From positions 9,610,001 to 9,674,000 of the forward strand of contig OX579642.1 in assembly GCA_951230915.1 (NCBI GenBank): 64,000 nucleotides of DNA. The letters are read 5' to 3'. Position 1 is the first letter of the stretch; each line of letters opens with the position of its first letter. This DNA is from Antitrichia curtipendula (lineage: Eukaryota > Streptophyta > Bryopsida > Hypnales > Leucodontaceae). Shown one piece after another: positions 23,059-35,350 of the stretch. Position numbers and translations under genes: made by a program. Under the pieces are notes generated by a model, which had not been told where the DNA came from, did no database searches, and saw nothing but the letters and a program-made list of their open reading frames with translations.

Positions 23059-23980
23059 TTAACCCTTAAAGGACCAAGACCTTTTTTGTATCCAAAAATA
23101 CATAAAACTGCCATTTCTATCGCAAGGTGCAAAATTTGTTGAAACTTGTTTTTTCTTGCGTTTTTAACCATACGAACTTGCACTAGATGTAAAAGTATAA
23201 AAGTGTTTAGTAGAAAGTTCAAAAGCTTTGACCACATAGATTGCAAGATATCTACATTTAAAGTGAAAAAAATAAATTATTTGGACCTTCAATGCTTAGA
23301 TTTCTTACTTTGAATATTTTGAACTTAAAATTTTTGAACTAATGATTTTGAATTTTGAATTTTTCTGTTTAAGAATTAAATTGAGAGTAATGTTAGGATT
23401 ATTTTTTTAAATCACTTAATTTCATTCTCTAAAAAATTATTATACAAAAGTAGGTACAAGATAGAAAGAAAAACTGAATCTTTAATAGTTTTAAGATGAA
23501 ATTTAAATGCACTTATCACAATAGTGAGATTGTTCTAGCAAAAAAACTAAACCATGTGAAACTTCTTTTTTTAATTGTGAAAATTGCATCTAGTGAATCC
23601 TGTAAGTTATTTTTCTAATGAAGATGCTTGTATCGCTTAAAAAACAAGATTGTCTTTAAATTTCTCAAAATTTGTTCAAATGGAATGAATCAAACTTTTC
23701 TATATAGACAAAATATTTTCTATGAGAGGTCAAAATATTTAAAATTATTTTGAATTTTTGTGATTTTTTTGTGTGTTGCTTAGCAAACTATTTTTGAGCT
23801 TAGTATTGCATACCTTTTGCTCCTAAACACTAATTGGAAGAAAAATGATATTCTTTCAAAGCTAATGTATTTTTCTATCCTCAAATTCTTTTTAGAAAAT
23901 TGCGTTAAAAATTGAGATTATAGAAATCTATCCAAACCTTATCATGTTCCATAAATGGACACTTGGTCTTTTAGGGGGTG
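23059..23980 (+). mobile_element. TTAA/CCCC element, copy C (long class)
   Basis: Left end TTAACCCTTAAAGGACCAAG at 23059. The right end 'cttggtcttttaggggg' is its inverted partner, ending near 23977. The internal family word 'attgcaagatatctacattt' lies near 23240. The right-hand TTAA is not immediately adjacent (a TTAA occurs at 23986), so the right junction is mutated. Confidence 0.65.
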
Positions 23981-24397
23981 GAAGGTTAATAAACCAAATT
24001 CATGCCCAATTGCATAGCACTTAGAGCACATTCCTACGTCACGGTGACAAAATTTTGACATGAATTAAGGTAGATGCACTTGCAATCATCACTAGTTATG
24101 GTTGAATATAGCATAATTGCTATTTTTAAATATAAAATGTTTTTTAAGATTTTATTGGCAACTAAAACAAGATTTCAATGCACTTTTGCATGCATTATTT
24201 AGACTATGGATTATGGATTTTCAAATATAATGGATTTTCAAATAATTATTTATAGCTATATCAAAAATCAACAACAGATTTTCATAGACACTCTTGTTTT
24301 GATTGTGTACATCAGAGCTTTTGTAGTATTTTTTGGTCCAAATGAAGGTGTAGCGTTTAGGATAGTATTGACTATCTTGATTGTGTGCATATATACC

Positions 24398-25968
24398 TTA
24401 ACCCCTCAAGGTGTCATGACCCTTGTCACAACCTTTGATGGATGAATGTATTGATAGATGAAATATTTAATGATGATTGTGTCATGACCTTTGATGGATG
24501 AACTAATCCATTATACAATGTGTACTAGTGAATAAGCAGAGATTGCCGAGAGACAGACATTTCTAGATGGCAGATTTGTGAACTAGAGTTAGACAACTCT
24601 AGTTGGATGACAAAGGCACTAGAATGCCCGGAGATAGATATCTACAAACGATGGATTTATGCAATGGAGTTGTCTAACTCCATTTGGACGACTAGTGCAC
24701 TGGACTTCAACACATGCGCACTGGAACTTGGAGTTAGATAATTCCAAGTAGAAGATCAAGATTTGGATACAAGATGAATTGAATACAAGATGAATTAGAT
24801 AAGATATGATTGGAGAAGTATAACTAGGACTTTTACTTTAGTGGATGGTTCTAGATGGAACCAAGGATAGAAAGCTAAAGATAGAAAAGAACTCTTAGTC
24901 TATCTTAAAGACTAATAGTCTTTATTGATAGTTTCTATTATATAAGATGGAGTTTGGGGGTGAGGAGATGCTCTTTAGAGATGAATCTCTCTTCATAGTC
25001 AAGTGGTTTGAGCTCCTTGTGAAATGTTCTTGTTAATAAGTATATGTCGTATATGTATTTAGAATCCATTGTTGGAGTTACATAAGACAAGGCCCAACAA
25101 CTTTTCTACAATGGAGTTTTTTTAAGAATTGTCCCACTTTGATTTTTTTTTGCACATGGATGTGCTTGAAATTTTTAATTGTGACCATATAAATAAAGAA
25201 TACTTTGTCTAGTATACATGGAATTAATTGTGTAAAATATTGACCTTTGGATTTTTAGATTATAACAATTTTGGATGATCAACTTTATAGGCAAAAATCG
25301 CAGCTTTGGAAGAAGAAAAATTACAAGAAGATCAATAATTATTTTTTGCCCCCTCTCCCCCTCCAAAAAAAGAATTGGATTATAATATTAGGCAAATGTG
25401 GTATTTTTTAATTTGAAAAATTGAGAAATAAAAATTCTCTCAAATTTGTACAGATCTCAAACAAAAGCAATAGAAAGTTGAAATTAACCAAATTGGAACC
25501 TACAAAAATTTTAAAAATTTAAACATGTGATGATTTTTGAGCCATCTTCAAAACATCTTCAAAAATTTGGAATCATTCTAATTATTTTGCATTTTTAATC
25601 ACACTAGATTGAAAATTGTATTTTTATTAAAATTGCTAAAATTACAAATTTAAAAAAAATTCTCCAAAGAAAACTAAAGACTAAAAATATCCACGAAAAA
25701 ATATTTTTTCCATCCCTACTATTCCTTTCATTGAAGAAGCATTATGTTTGCTTTTTTTTTTTTCCAGTTAGGCTATATTTCCTAAATCAGTTTTTAAATA
25801 CTTCTCACATTGAAATTTTGAATATCAAGAAATGCATCAAGTATAAGAACTTAATATTTTATATGATAACAATTTACAAAATTTTAAGATTTGTTTCACC
25901 CTACCAAGAATTTGCCATTGAAAATTTGAAGAGGACACATTGTGTCATGTTGGTCCTTGAGAGGTTAA
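24398..25968. mobile_element. TTAA-bounded block with CCCCTCAAGG ends, possibly nested
   Basis: Left end CCTTAACCCCTCAAGGTGTC at 24396. Right end, reverse complemented, CCTTAACCTCTCAAGGACCA, ending at 25970. Both are flanked by TTAA and followed internally by 'catgac'. The 1.57-kb interior contains at about 24440-25100 a stretch that looks like a long terminal repeat: a TATA-like 'tattatataagatgg' near 24938 and an end 'ggcccaaca'. No reverse-transcriptase coding is present, so if real the insert is a solo LTR. Confidence 0.4.
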
Positions 25969-28339
25969 GGTAACTATGCCTAATTGCAACCAAATAAGCT
26001 ATTAAGCTAGTTGAGTATTGTTTTATTAGTATTGTAAATTGCATAATTTTACGAGTGGATCTTGTTGGCTATCAAATTAGTATTCTAGATTTCTTTTTAT
26101 ACATTTTTTAAACATCATATGAACATATTATGAATATTTGAAGTGTTGAAAATGAATGTACTTAAAATTGACTGCAAGGTCTCATAAATGGTTAAGACTA
26201 GATCACATCTAGCCTTGTAAAATTAATAATCATGTATAAAACACAAAAAAAAAATTAATATATCTAAATGATCAAATTTGAAAATTTTGAATTCATGTCA
26301 TGATTCAAGGACCTCAAATTAGCAAGAAGAGTACAAGGTAAGCTCTAAAAAATAATAGGACAACAAGAAGGTAGAGGGTGTGAGCATTTCAATACCCACC
26401 CTTGGTATTTATATGAGCACAACCATATTCTAATGTTTGTGTGAAATTTTTTCTTAGTTGGGTGCCTAGGCATGGTACATTTTGCCTTCCAAGTAATTGA
26501 TCTTTTTAATTTTCTATTGAATGTGAACTACAAGATATAGGATTGCTATTTTGTGAGCCTACGAGCACGAGCCTATGAGCCTGCAAGCGTAAATTTGTGA
26601 GCCTGTGAGCATATATTTTTTTGGTTCAGAAATTGACGAGGTACCTATGACCGTGGATTTCGGAATACTAATTTCACCTTTCAATGTAGGATGAGAAACT
26701 AGAAAATGGTCATACATTTTTTTATTGAAAAGAAAATTCAGTTGATTTATAGTAAAATTGATTGCAAATTTTTTTTTTTATAATTTAATCTTATTATAAA
26801 GAAAAAAATACTTAATCCATGAGTCACTTTTGTAGAGCCTTTAGACGACTTTATCTTCGTTACTGATGATGTTAATTTCATCCATCAAAATAATTCCTTT
26901 CTAGGAAAACATCCAACTAATGAAACATTTTTCACTCATATGTAGTTATAAAACGGTTGCAAATAGAGTGATAAATAGCAAGCCTTTGAATCAATGGTCA
27001 TATGTTGTTCCTACAAACCCTAAAAATGGATGTTTTTAATATCATATGTGCCTATCCACACTAACCCTAAAAATGGAGGTTAGTGAGTTAGTGACATGTG
27101 ATATAATTTTGAATATTATATGTACCTAATTGTTCTATGTTTAAAAATAGAAATTAGTGTAGTTAGTGATATGTGATAAGATTTTGAAGAAATACTAAAT
27201 GAATTTCACATTTTAGTGCCTTCCTAATTAATTATGAATACTATATCATATATAACCCATAAATTTCTAAAAGAAGAAGCTCATAATGTAAAAAAGTAAG
27301 GTACAAAGAATACTATTGATTGAATTATAGGAAACAACGTATAATCAATGATAAAATAAAATCCAACATGTGTTGATGTCTAATGCACCAAAATAAAGAA
27401 TCAAATAGAAGATGTAGACATAGATTGAAAGTGACCACTACTATTAGTCAATGATGTCTGATTCTAAGGTTGTCACATCTACAAACTACAGAACTCGAGG
27501 ATCTATAGAACTAGATTTTTTGCGTGTAGGAAAAGTTTCCTGACATGCCAATGTTGAAGTTAAAGCCTGTATTACAACAAATGTTTTTCACAAGGGACAT
27601 TCACCCGTAATTCAAGCAAGTTTAGGCTCGTCTAGAATTTGAACTTAGAAAGACCAATACCAAACAAGTTCCGCACAAACAAGGAAATTCTGAAAACCTG
27701 AGTCTAGAATAATGAAGGGATATAAAAACGTTAAATTGATATAACATACAAAATGATAATCTACATGTATAATTAAAAACCAAAGCCAGCTGCAAAGAGA
27801 TTCATGTATACAATGAAAGACAAATAATTTTAAACGTAACACAACATTGTAGGGAAAAATAGAATTTTCAACAATGATGGCATTTGGTAAGACAAAAACA
27901 AGTTGAAAAGCAATTACATACACTCCAATTAAAAAGATAAAATGAATGTACCGTTCGTGAAGGTGACACAGGTGAGGCTGGATGTAACCAATTCGTTCCT
28001 CACCAATCCTTGATCTTCTCAAAGGAGTAGGTAGTAGCAAATCAGATAATAGTGGCCTTTGTAATGGCCTTTAGAGGATAAATGACAATTAGAGCTCTGT
28101 CGTCATGTAGATGTATGAACTAGATTTTGCACTCTCACAAAACCCAGGAAACAATAATATAGAGGTTCTTCGTTCTAGGGAAAGGTTAAATCAGTCTAAC
28201 GCTTTATGACTAAAAGTCACTTTTAAATAGATTTATGTTTTTAAGTTTAGTGTTATATCATATCACTCTTATTCCCATGTGTAAAATTTGTTGGCCAGTC
28301 CGTTACCAATGTATGTATAAAGTCCTGGTCCTATATAGT

Positions 28340-28650
28340 GTTCTAAGGAAGGTCAAATCATTCTTTGTCAAATAGATCAGGTTTTGTCAAATGAATCTTA
28401 TATGATGCATGCACTAGGACATAGTCATAGCAAGATAGTACTTATAAAATAGTATACACGTAATTCGTTCATTATACCTTTTTATATTTTTATGTCAAAT
28501 AATCCAGTCAATCTACAGTACAGCTAATACGATCATGCAGGAATGTCTAGCGTTTCCGTATTCTATGTCAAATAGTTCCCAATGTGCAATGTATGGTGAT
28601 GTCAAATAGTTCTTTCATTCTTTTACTTTTGTTAAATTAGGTCAAATAAG
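28340..28650. repeat. Cluster of the word GTCAAATA
   Basis: 'gtcaaat' or 'gtcaaata' occurs about eight times in 310 bp (for example near 28352, 28369, 28387, 28494, 28567, 28601 and 28641), with irregular spacing of 15-110 bp. It is not a simple tandem repeat. Role unknown. Confidence 0.4.
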
Positions 28651-28865
28651 TCCAAACACTTTGGTAATCTTTAAAAACATACATAACATACATTGAAACA
28701 ATTTATAATTTACACATGAACAAATAAACACATAAACACACAACCAAGACTTAAATAATTATTTATAATAAAATATTATAAATTCTAAAACTAAATCACC
28801 ACAAAACAACATGGTTTCCAAAATATAAAACAACACAAAAAATAAATGAATTAATAAGCAATTAT

Positions 28866-29234
28866 ATAAATTAATAAATTTAAATAAATTAATAAATTTA
28901 AATAAATTAATAAATTTAAATAAATTAATAAATTTAAATAAATTAATAAATTTAAATAAATTAATAAATTTAAATAAATTAATAAATTTAAATAAATTAA
29001 TAAATTTAAATAAATTAATAAATTTAAATAAATTAATAAATTTAAATAAATTAATAAATTTAAATAAATTAATAAATTTAAATAAATTAATAAATTTAAA
29101 TAAATTAATAAATTTAAATAAATTAATAAATTTAAATAAATTAATAAATTAAAATAAATTAATAAATTTAAATAAATTAATAAATTTAAATAAATTAATA
29201 AATTTAAATAAATTAATAAATTTAAATAAATTAA
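28866..29234. repeat. 18-bp AT-only minisatellite, about 20 copies
   Basis: The unit AAATTAATAAATTTAAAT is repeated about 20 times with almost no variation (one T-to-A change near 29150). The homogeneity points to recent expansion. It creates a minus-strand open frame encoding LNLLIY repeats, which is an artefact of an 18-bp period divisible by three. Confidence 0.95.
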
Positions 29235-31189
29235 ACTTATCGATAGCCCAAGTCCATGCTCAAGACTAAGACCAAACTTTGAGGCCAGGCTGCCTTCAAC
29301 CGTGCGACTAGTTCCTTGACTGCTCGACTGCCCAAGTCCATCAACCGTATGCAGGGGCCCAAAACCACCCCCGACTGTGCTTGAACCGGTAATCTGGTCC
29401 TTTGACCAAGACAAGAGAGCCCAAGTCCGCGCGATGAGCCTTTAACCGTAAGTTGAAATCCCTAATTTTGAATTTTGAATTGCTGCTCCCAATGCTGCAA
29501 TACTCCCGATTCAACGTCGCCGCTTCTTCTCAATTCTCATGAAACTCCGAGCCGAAATACCAATCGATGTGAACTTCCCGCATTCATCATCTCTTCCTTG
29601 GGCTGCATTGTAATACCCTGTCTGTCAATTGATCAATCCTCCAGTTCAGATTTGGAAATAAATTTGGGTTTGGAATCTATCCAATCAAGGATCAGCCCTA
29701 ATGTTCAAAATTCAGCGCCGAATCCTGCATCTTGCCACTTTGGATCGAAGAGGCTCGATTCTCCAACCTATCAGAAAATAAACGGTCTTACAGGCCATGC
29801 CGACAATTCTTTGAGCAGGAAATGGTATGTCGTTGACACATCCTAATTTTGATCTCCTTCAATTCCACACGTACCCGCCAATCGATCGATTGGCCGACCC
29901 AAAAATTTTGTTTGCTGGTTAATGAAACTCTAATTAACAAAACGATCAAGTGTTGCAGGAACTGATCAATCGTGGGAGTCGCAGTACGTTGTATTCCTCC
30001 GTCAAATGCACTCTTTCATCCGAGATTCTATCTGGGTTCTTCACTAATCGTCACGTAGATGGTCGTGATTGAGATCTTCTTCACTCTGCTTCTCTGATCC
30101 GCACTGCTGCATGCTCGCCGTCACCGCATCAATCAGACTGCACATGTAAAGTTCCGATCCTTCCCGCTTGCTCGAATTCCTTGGTTGCAGACAATCTCCG
30201 AAATTAGATTCGATCACCACTCAAATCCGTATCTCACTCCCGAAGTGCTCATTCTTCAACCTCAAAATCGCTCCCTGCTCCGCATGCTCTAGCCACAGGT
30301 TCGGCAACGCCACTCCAATCTTTAGGTCGTCCTGTCGCTCCTCCTGATTAATTTTAATTTTGATTTCTGTGAGGCTGCTTCTTCCACGTTAATTTTGAAT
30401 TTCACCAAGCTACACACCCTTGTTGCCTCAGGTTCTTGCTTCGATTGCACCACGTACCCCCTCCAACGATCTCTTGCATTGTGTCTCAAATCCAATTGGC
30501 ATTCTTCAAACAATCAAAACTACTCCGTCTTCAGTTACTCCACCGAGGATTTGATTGCCAAACAACTGCAATTCCAACAAGTAAAAGAAGGCTCAAAAAT
30601 CTAAGATGCACACATTCAACTCTAAAAATTGCAACCTCACTTGCAGGAATGTTCTATTTGATCAAACTATATCAGGAAAAGATGTTTTCACAACAGATTC
30701 ACTTAAACAGATGACAAAGGAAAACAACTCTCATTACTTAACACTAGATTTCAAAAATGCTACATGCCCAAGATACAATCACAACATAACAAATACAATT
30801 CAACAATTCATACAATAATTATCACAAATATATAATAAAAAAAACACAATGTATAATAATATAAATTATAAATAATTTCTGGGATTTACAAATGCCAATG
30901 TTTTCCATTTTTTTAATTCTATTTATAGTTTTGATTTTCTAAAGATTTGAATGGGTGCAAATGGATTGCACCCCATTCATCCATTTTTATTTTCGTTTTT
31001 TATTTTTTATTTTTTTATTTTTATAATCCATCCTATGCTAAAAGTTCCATTCACACTTGGGCATGCATTTTTATTTTATATTTAAATTAATTTTTACTTT
31101 TTCCTACTAAGGGACCCCTAATAAACTAAAATACTCTAAATTTATTAATTTTTTGATTTTTTTCTTTCTACAAGATGACCATCGGCAAA

Positions 31190-34100
31190 TTCAAGAACTA
31201 CCTCTAGTAAGGCTGGATTCTCCACATTCCACTTTGGGAACGTTATTAGCAGGCACAGATAATTTTGGAACAGGTAAACTATTTGGAAGATATGCTAAAA
31301 TTAGATCAATGCGTAGTTTGTTACTCCTAATTCCTTTGAAGAAGCATACCTTCTCTTCCTTACGTTGCAAGAGAATTTTCACGGTCAATAAAGAAACTTA
31401 GAGAAAAATATCACAAAAAATTCATAAAGACAAAAGAGACTCCTCACCTTATCAATGAAATTGACGATGTTGTCGTACACTTGGGATAGAGGATCAGCCA
31501 TCACATCTGTAAGTGAAAAATTAAAGATGAACTCAGAGATTTCAATGTCTAAGTCATTTAGAAATTCGACGACTGGAGGACCATGTACCATGCCATCATC
31601 GCTAAGTGACACATAGCCTGCATCTCGTTTGGTACCTCGTGAAAATGATTGTTGGTGTTCAAAGCCAACGTCTTGAGTAGTGGTTGGCTGCAGCTGCTGC
31701 TTTGTTTTCTTCCCCTTGTCTTTCTTTGCTATTGATGCCTCCTCAACCCCAATGAGTTTCAAGGATTTCTTTGTGAGTTTCTCTTTAGCCTTGTTCACTA
31801 CCTCTAAGTTCTTCAATGCAATTTTCTTGTCAGCTTCTTCCCTCCTCTTCACAGCTTTTGCTCTTGCATCTTCATCAAGGGCAACAAACTCATCGTTGTA
31901 TTCATCTCTGCTATGAGAACTGATAGAAAGCTTGAGCTCCTCCTCAAGCTCTGGCGTGAACTCCGATGGACAATCCAAATACCAAACACCGGACTTGAGG
32001 TGCAAACTTGTCCACCATTGTAATTGTGATGGAGAAAACATGCAATGCTTAGAAGAGACATCTAACCATGTTGACAGAAAAAGTGGTAAATCATGCTTTG
32101 CAATGGCCCCTTTCGCTAGCAACTCATACTTGAAATACATGTAGATCCAAAACATGTCAACAAAAATAATTAATGTCTCACGGCCAAATATTACCCAATT
32201 CACCAAATCAAAATTAAACACTACCTGCAATGGAGTTCATACCGAAAAATAACACGTTTGACCACCAAGTCTATGCCTTTGCACTTTGTGAAGTCATCTA
32301 ACTTCTTAAATCCCTCTTGCCCCTTGAAATGACTCAAACGCTTTGTCCCAGACAAGGATCCTCCATCCCTTAAGATAATCTAAAAAAGTGTCTGGCTCTT
32401 TGGGAGAATCCATAGTCAACAACAATTGGTCCTTCTTGACAATGTCATCAAACATTTTAGACCCAAGTTCTTCAATCTATTGAATGAAGGAAATTAGTTA
32501 TGGAATTGGAAAAAGTTGTTAAGGTCAAAGTAAACATCATGCGCTACTAAAAAAGAGAATCGATTTTCAAAATCAAATACACTCATGCTGAATACTTACC
32601 GATGCATACCAATAAGCTTTTGCCAAGAATGACTTCAATTCATTTTTCCCAACTAGCTTCACTGGAAACCTTCTTGCCTTTTGTGTTTCATTTGAGCGAT
32701 TCCACCATTGTAGTCACCTGACTTTGTGCTCACTACGGACATTGGCGGTTGCAATCATTTGCAATTTGTCCAAAGGCATTTCTGGAGTAATATTCTGGGT
32801 CCAATGCTTCTCAATTTGTACAGCAAAGAATTTGGAATTACAACAATTCAAAAATGAAAGAGTACAATAAACTATACAAGGTAGTCAACATCACTATACC
32901 TCTTTCAGGAATTCACTCCCAAGTTGGGGATTAGCAGCTGCTATCAATTTGCCCAATTTCTAAGTCAACTTGGATGTTGTTTCCATTGTAGTCAGTCTCA
33001 TGGTCACCAAAATGCCTTCTGGCGATTGATCCTCCTCTGTAGTATCTTCTTTGTACTTTCAAACTACCAAATCAGTTGTTGCTGTTATCTCATACTGCTC
33101 AACAACAAAGAAATTAGCAAATGTTTCCATGAAATCATGAGACAAAAAAGAAGTAGAAGCTATAGCTTAACAAGAAGTATTACGCAAAAAATGAAGGATG
33201 TAAAGACTTCAACCGACATGGAGTACCAACTCTTCCGAGTGTTTAAGGTGCATTGTGCCATCTCCGATGTACTTAAATGCTCCGCAAATTTGTCCAAGGG
33301 AAGAACCCCATATTTTTGAATACGATATAATGTGTGTACCAAATTTGTTTTGATAAACAAATTTTTGGTATGTCTGCAAAGCAAAAAACAGGTGATCAAT
33401 AAAACATTGAAGAATTTTGAATAAATGACAATGAAATCAAAATTATGAACATATGCACTTACTGGTTAATATCATGCATGGCATGCATGACTTCACCGAT
33501 TTTTTCCTTTGTCTCCAAAATTATAGAGTCTACCGAGATGTGCCAATTCCGGTCGTTGGCATGATGTTGGGAAATGTAGGAAGACCATGCCAATAACCTA
33601 TGGTTACCATCACACACAAAGAATTTGGAGGTTATATAATCCTCCAATCATGGTGTTGCATGGAGTATGGCATTAAAGTCCTCGTTCTCAGCATTTCACA
33701 ATGGCCCCCATGCGTCCTTTTCAGCCTCAGTTACCTGCTCAATCTTTCCTTGCTCGTTAGTGACTGAGACATAAAACACGATGGAACCATCTCAGTACCC
33801 ATGCACAAACTCCTGCTCAAGTCTCGTTAAATCACATTGAAGTGCTGGTAGGATCATAGGCATCACAGCAAGACGACATAAAGGAATTTGCAATTGAGAT
33901 ATAGAATGAGGTTTCAATCTCAAAGCCGAAATAGAGGCAACTGAATTCACTTTTTGTGCCTTCTGAAAGGAATCCTTGGTGGTAAACTCTATTTCTTGAT
34001 TCTCCACATCTTGCACATAAGTGATCTTTTCTTGTTTATTATCTCTACCAATGTGAGCTCCTTCCAAAGTCTCGGAGAGCAAACCAGTGGATATTCCTAC

Positions 34101-34480
34101 CACTTCCTACAATGGACAAAAATAGATTCATAAAAATGAATCTTAATATTTGGTGGAGTCATACAAATGAAACAGAACCAATTGAAATATCAATACTAAA
34201 TGAGTCGTTGGTTTTAGACTCATTGCCCAGTCCAAATTTTTTATAACATTTATTGATGAACCAAGAAAATCAGACACCAAATTTGCCATGCAATAGCTTT
34301 CCATCTAGAGCCATAAACTGGTCTCTTGGGATAGGAACAAAATTGATAGACTGTAATGTATATTCAATAAATTTGGAAACTAGTCTCACGGCACCAAGGC
34401 TTTCATCACTCGAGACCAAATCATGTTGGAAAGTCAAGTTCACTATTCCCTCGGCGCCAAGGCTATAATTCGGGTACCTT
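31190..34480 (-). pseudogene. Degraded multi-exon gene with a DGNHR motif
   Basis: Exon-like blocks with coherent phases run on the minus strand: about 34480-34240, 34106-33463, 33373-33184, 33094-32900, 32815-32600, 32476-32243 and 32224-31448, perhaps ending near 31190. Most donors and acceptors are good. Readable protein includes VPIPRDQFMALDGKLLHG, KFFVCDGNHRLLAW, LPLDKFAEHLSTSEMAQC, PEMPLDKLQMIATANV, KMFDDIVKKDQLLL and a Lys/Glu-rich C-terminal part (EEADKKIALKNLEVV). DGNHR is reminiscent of the ParB/sulfiredoxin fold, but I cannot name the family. In-frame stops occur at 34272, 33794, 33698, 33650, 33061, 32962 and 32716. There is a probable 1-nt frameshift near 32350, and the expected acceptor before 32815 reads AA instead of AG. 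It is therefore almost certainly non-functional. Confidence 0.7.
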
Positions 34481-34829
34481 AAAAGTCTTGAAGTAATTCT
34501 CTAATATGGTACCATCAACTTGGAGACTCCAAGAGCAGAGCATTCATCAGTCCTCCCCGGGAGAACCATCGGCGTTGAGCCTTGAGCTGCACAACCCTTA
34601 TATTGTTTTCTCAATCCATTTTTGGGGTGTCCTCAGGGCCAAGGCATCAAACCAAGAATACAAATTTTAGTTGTTCCTCTCTCGCGTCGTTCGACTAGGC
34701 CCAAGTAAAATCAAAATCTATTGTGCCCAATTATCCATTCGGCACCAAAACTACTACGACAAGATGAAACGGGGTTCCAAAATTGGAGACAAGTTCTACC
34801 CTCGATGCCAAGAATCGCGTCGACGGGGC

Positions 34830-35350
34830 ACCATAAATTCATTGCACATGGACCTCTTGTTAGCCTCAGCATTGAGACCTGCGTCGACGAGGAAATTTTT
34901 TTCTCGAAAAAAGACAAGAATCTAGCCTCGGCACCAAGACAAGCAACACCAAGGGAAGGAATTCCTCAAACAGGGACCTCCTAATGGCCTCAGCACCGAG
35001 GCTTGCATTCAAAAATGCCCAAAGAACTCTACGAACAGGAAATTGCTGATGGTGTCGACGCCGAGACTCACATCGATAGGGAATTTTTTTTCTTGAAGAG
35101 GGACAAGAATCTGGCCTCGACGCCGAAGGAAGAATTCTTCGAACAAGGACCTCCTGATGGCCTCGACGCCGAGGCTTGAGTCCGAAAATGCCCAAAGAAC
35201 TCACGAACAAGGAACTACTGATAGTGTCAACGCCGAGACTCGCATCAACAGGGAATTTTTTTTCTTGAACAAAGACAAGAATGTGGCCTTGGCGCCGAGA
35301 CACCCAACGTTGGAGGGAGGAATCTTTAAACAAGGACCTCCTGATGGCTA
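34830..35350. repeat. About 170-bp GC-richer tandem repeat x3
   Basis: Copies start near 34860, 34990 and 35158. Each combines 'gcctcg(a/g)cgccgaggctt', 'aaaatgcccaaagaact', 'ggaattttttttcttgaa', 'gacaagaat(c/g)tggcc' and 'caaggacctcctgatggc'. The short palindrome GCCTCGACGCCGAGGC recurs in each. 'ggcaccaaggc'-like words extend up to 34400 and down to 35420. It lies upstream of the pseudogene and could be part of its former promoter or an unrelated satellite. Confidence 0.65.

Larger units (their letters stand above)
21291..31189. other. Long intergenic region rich in repeats
   Basis: The GC-richer stretch at 21291-21700 is probably MINPP promoter. Beyond it are TTAA-type elements at 21800-22383 and 23059-23980, a larger TTAA-bounded block at 24398-25968 with an LTR-like insert, a stretch with the word GTCAAATA repeated (28340-28650) and the 18-bp minisatellite (28866-29234). 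From 29240 to about 30600 the DNA is GC-richer, with 'gcccaagtcc' three times (29248, 29331, 29420) and a 123-codon open frame at 29475-29846. That frame is Ser/Asn/Pro-rich and unrecognised; I do not call it a gene. The remainder is AT-rich with nothing recognisable. Confidence 0.5.

Noticed and set aside
28851..29414. 187-codon minus-strand frame with repeated LNLLIY
   Set aside because: It is a by-product of an 18-bp AT minisatellite whose period is a multiple of three; no codon bias or homologous domain is visible.
29475..29846. 123-codon plus-strand frame in a GC-richer stretch
   Set aside because: Composition is Ser/Asn/Pro-rich and unrecognised; no neighbouring exons with matching phase were found.
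31190..34480. TGA read as tryptophan (alternative code) instead of pseudogene
   Set aside because: The MINPP and S40-family genes in the same window use TGA as their natural stop and TGG for Trp. One of the seven stops is TAG, and a frameshift and a lost acceptor are also present.
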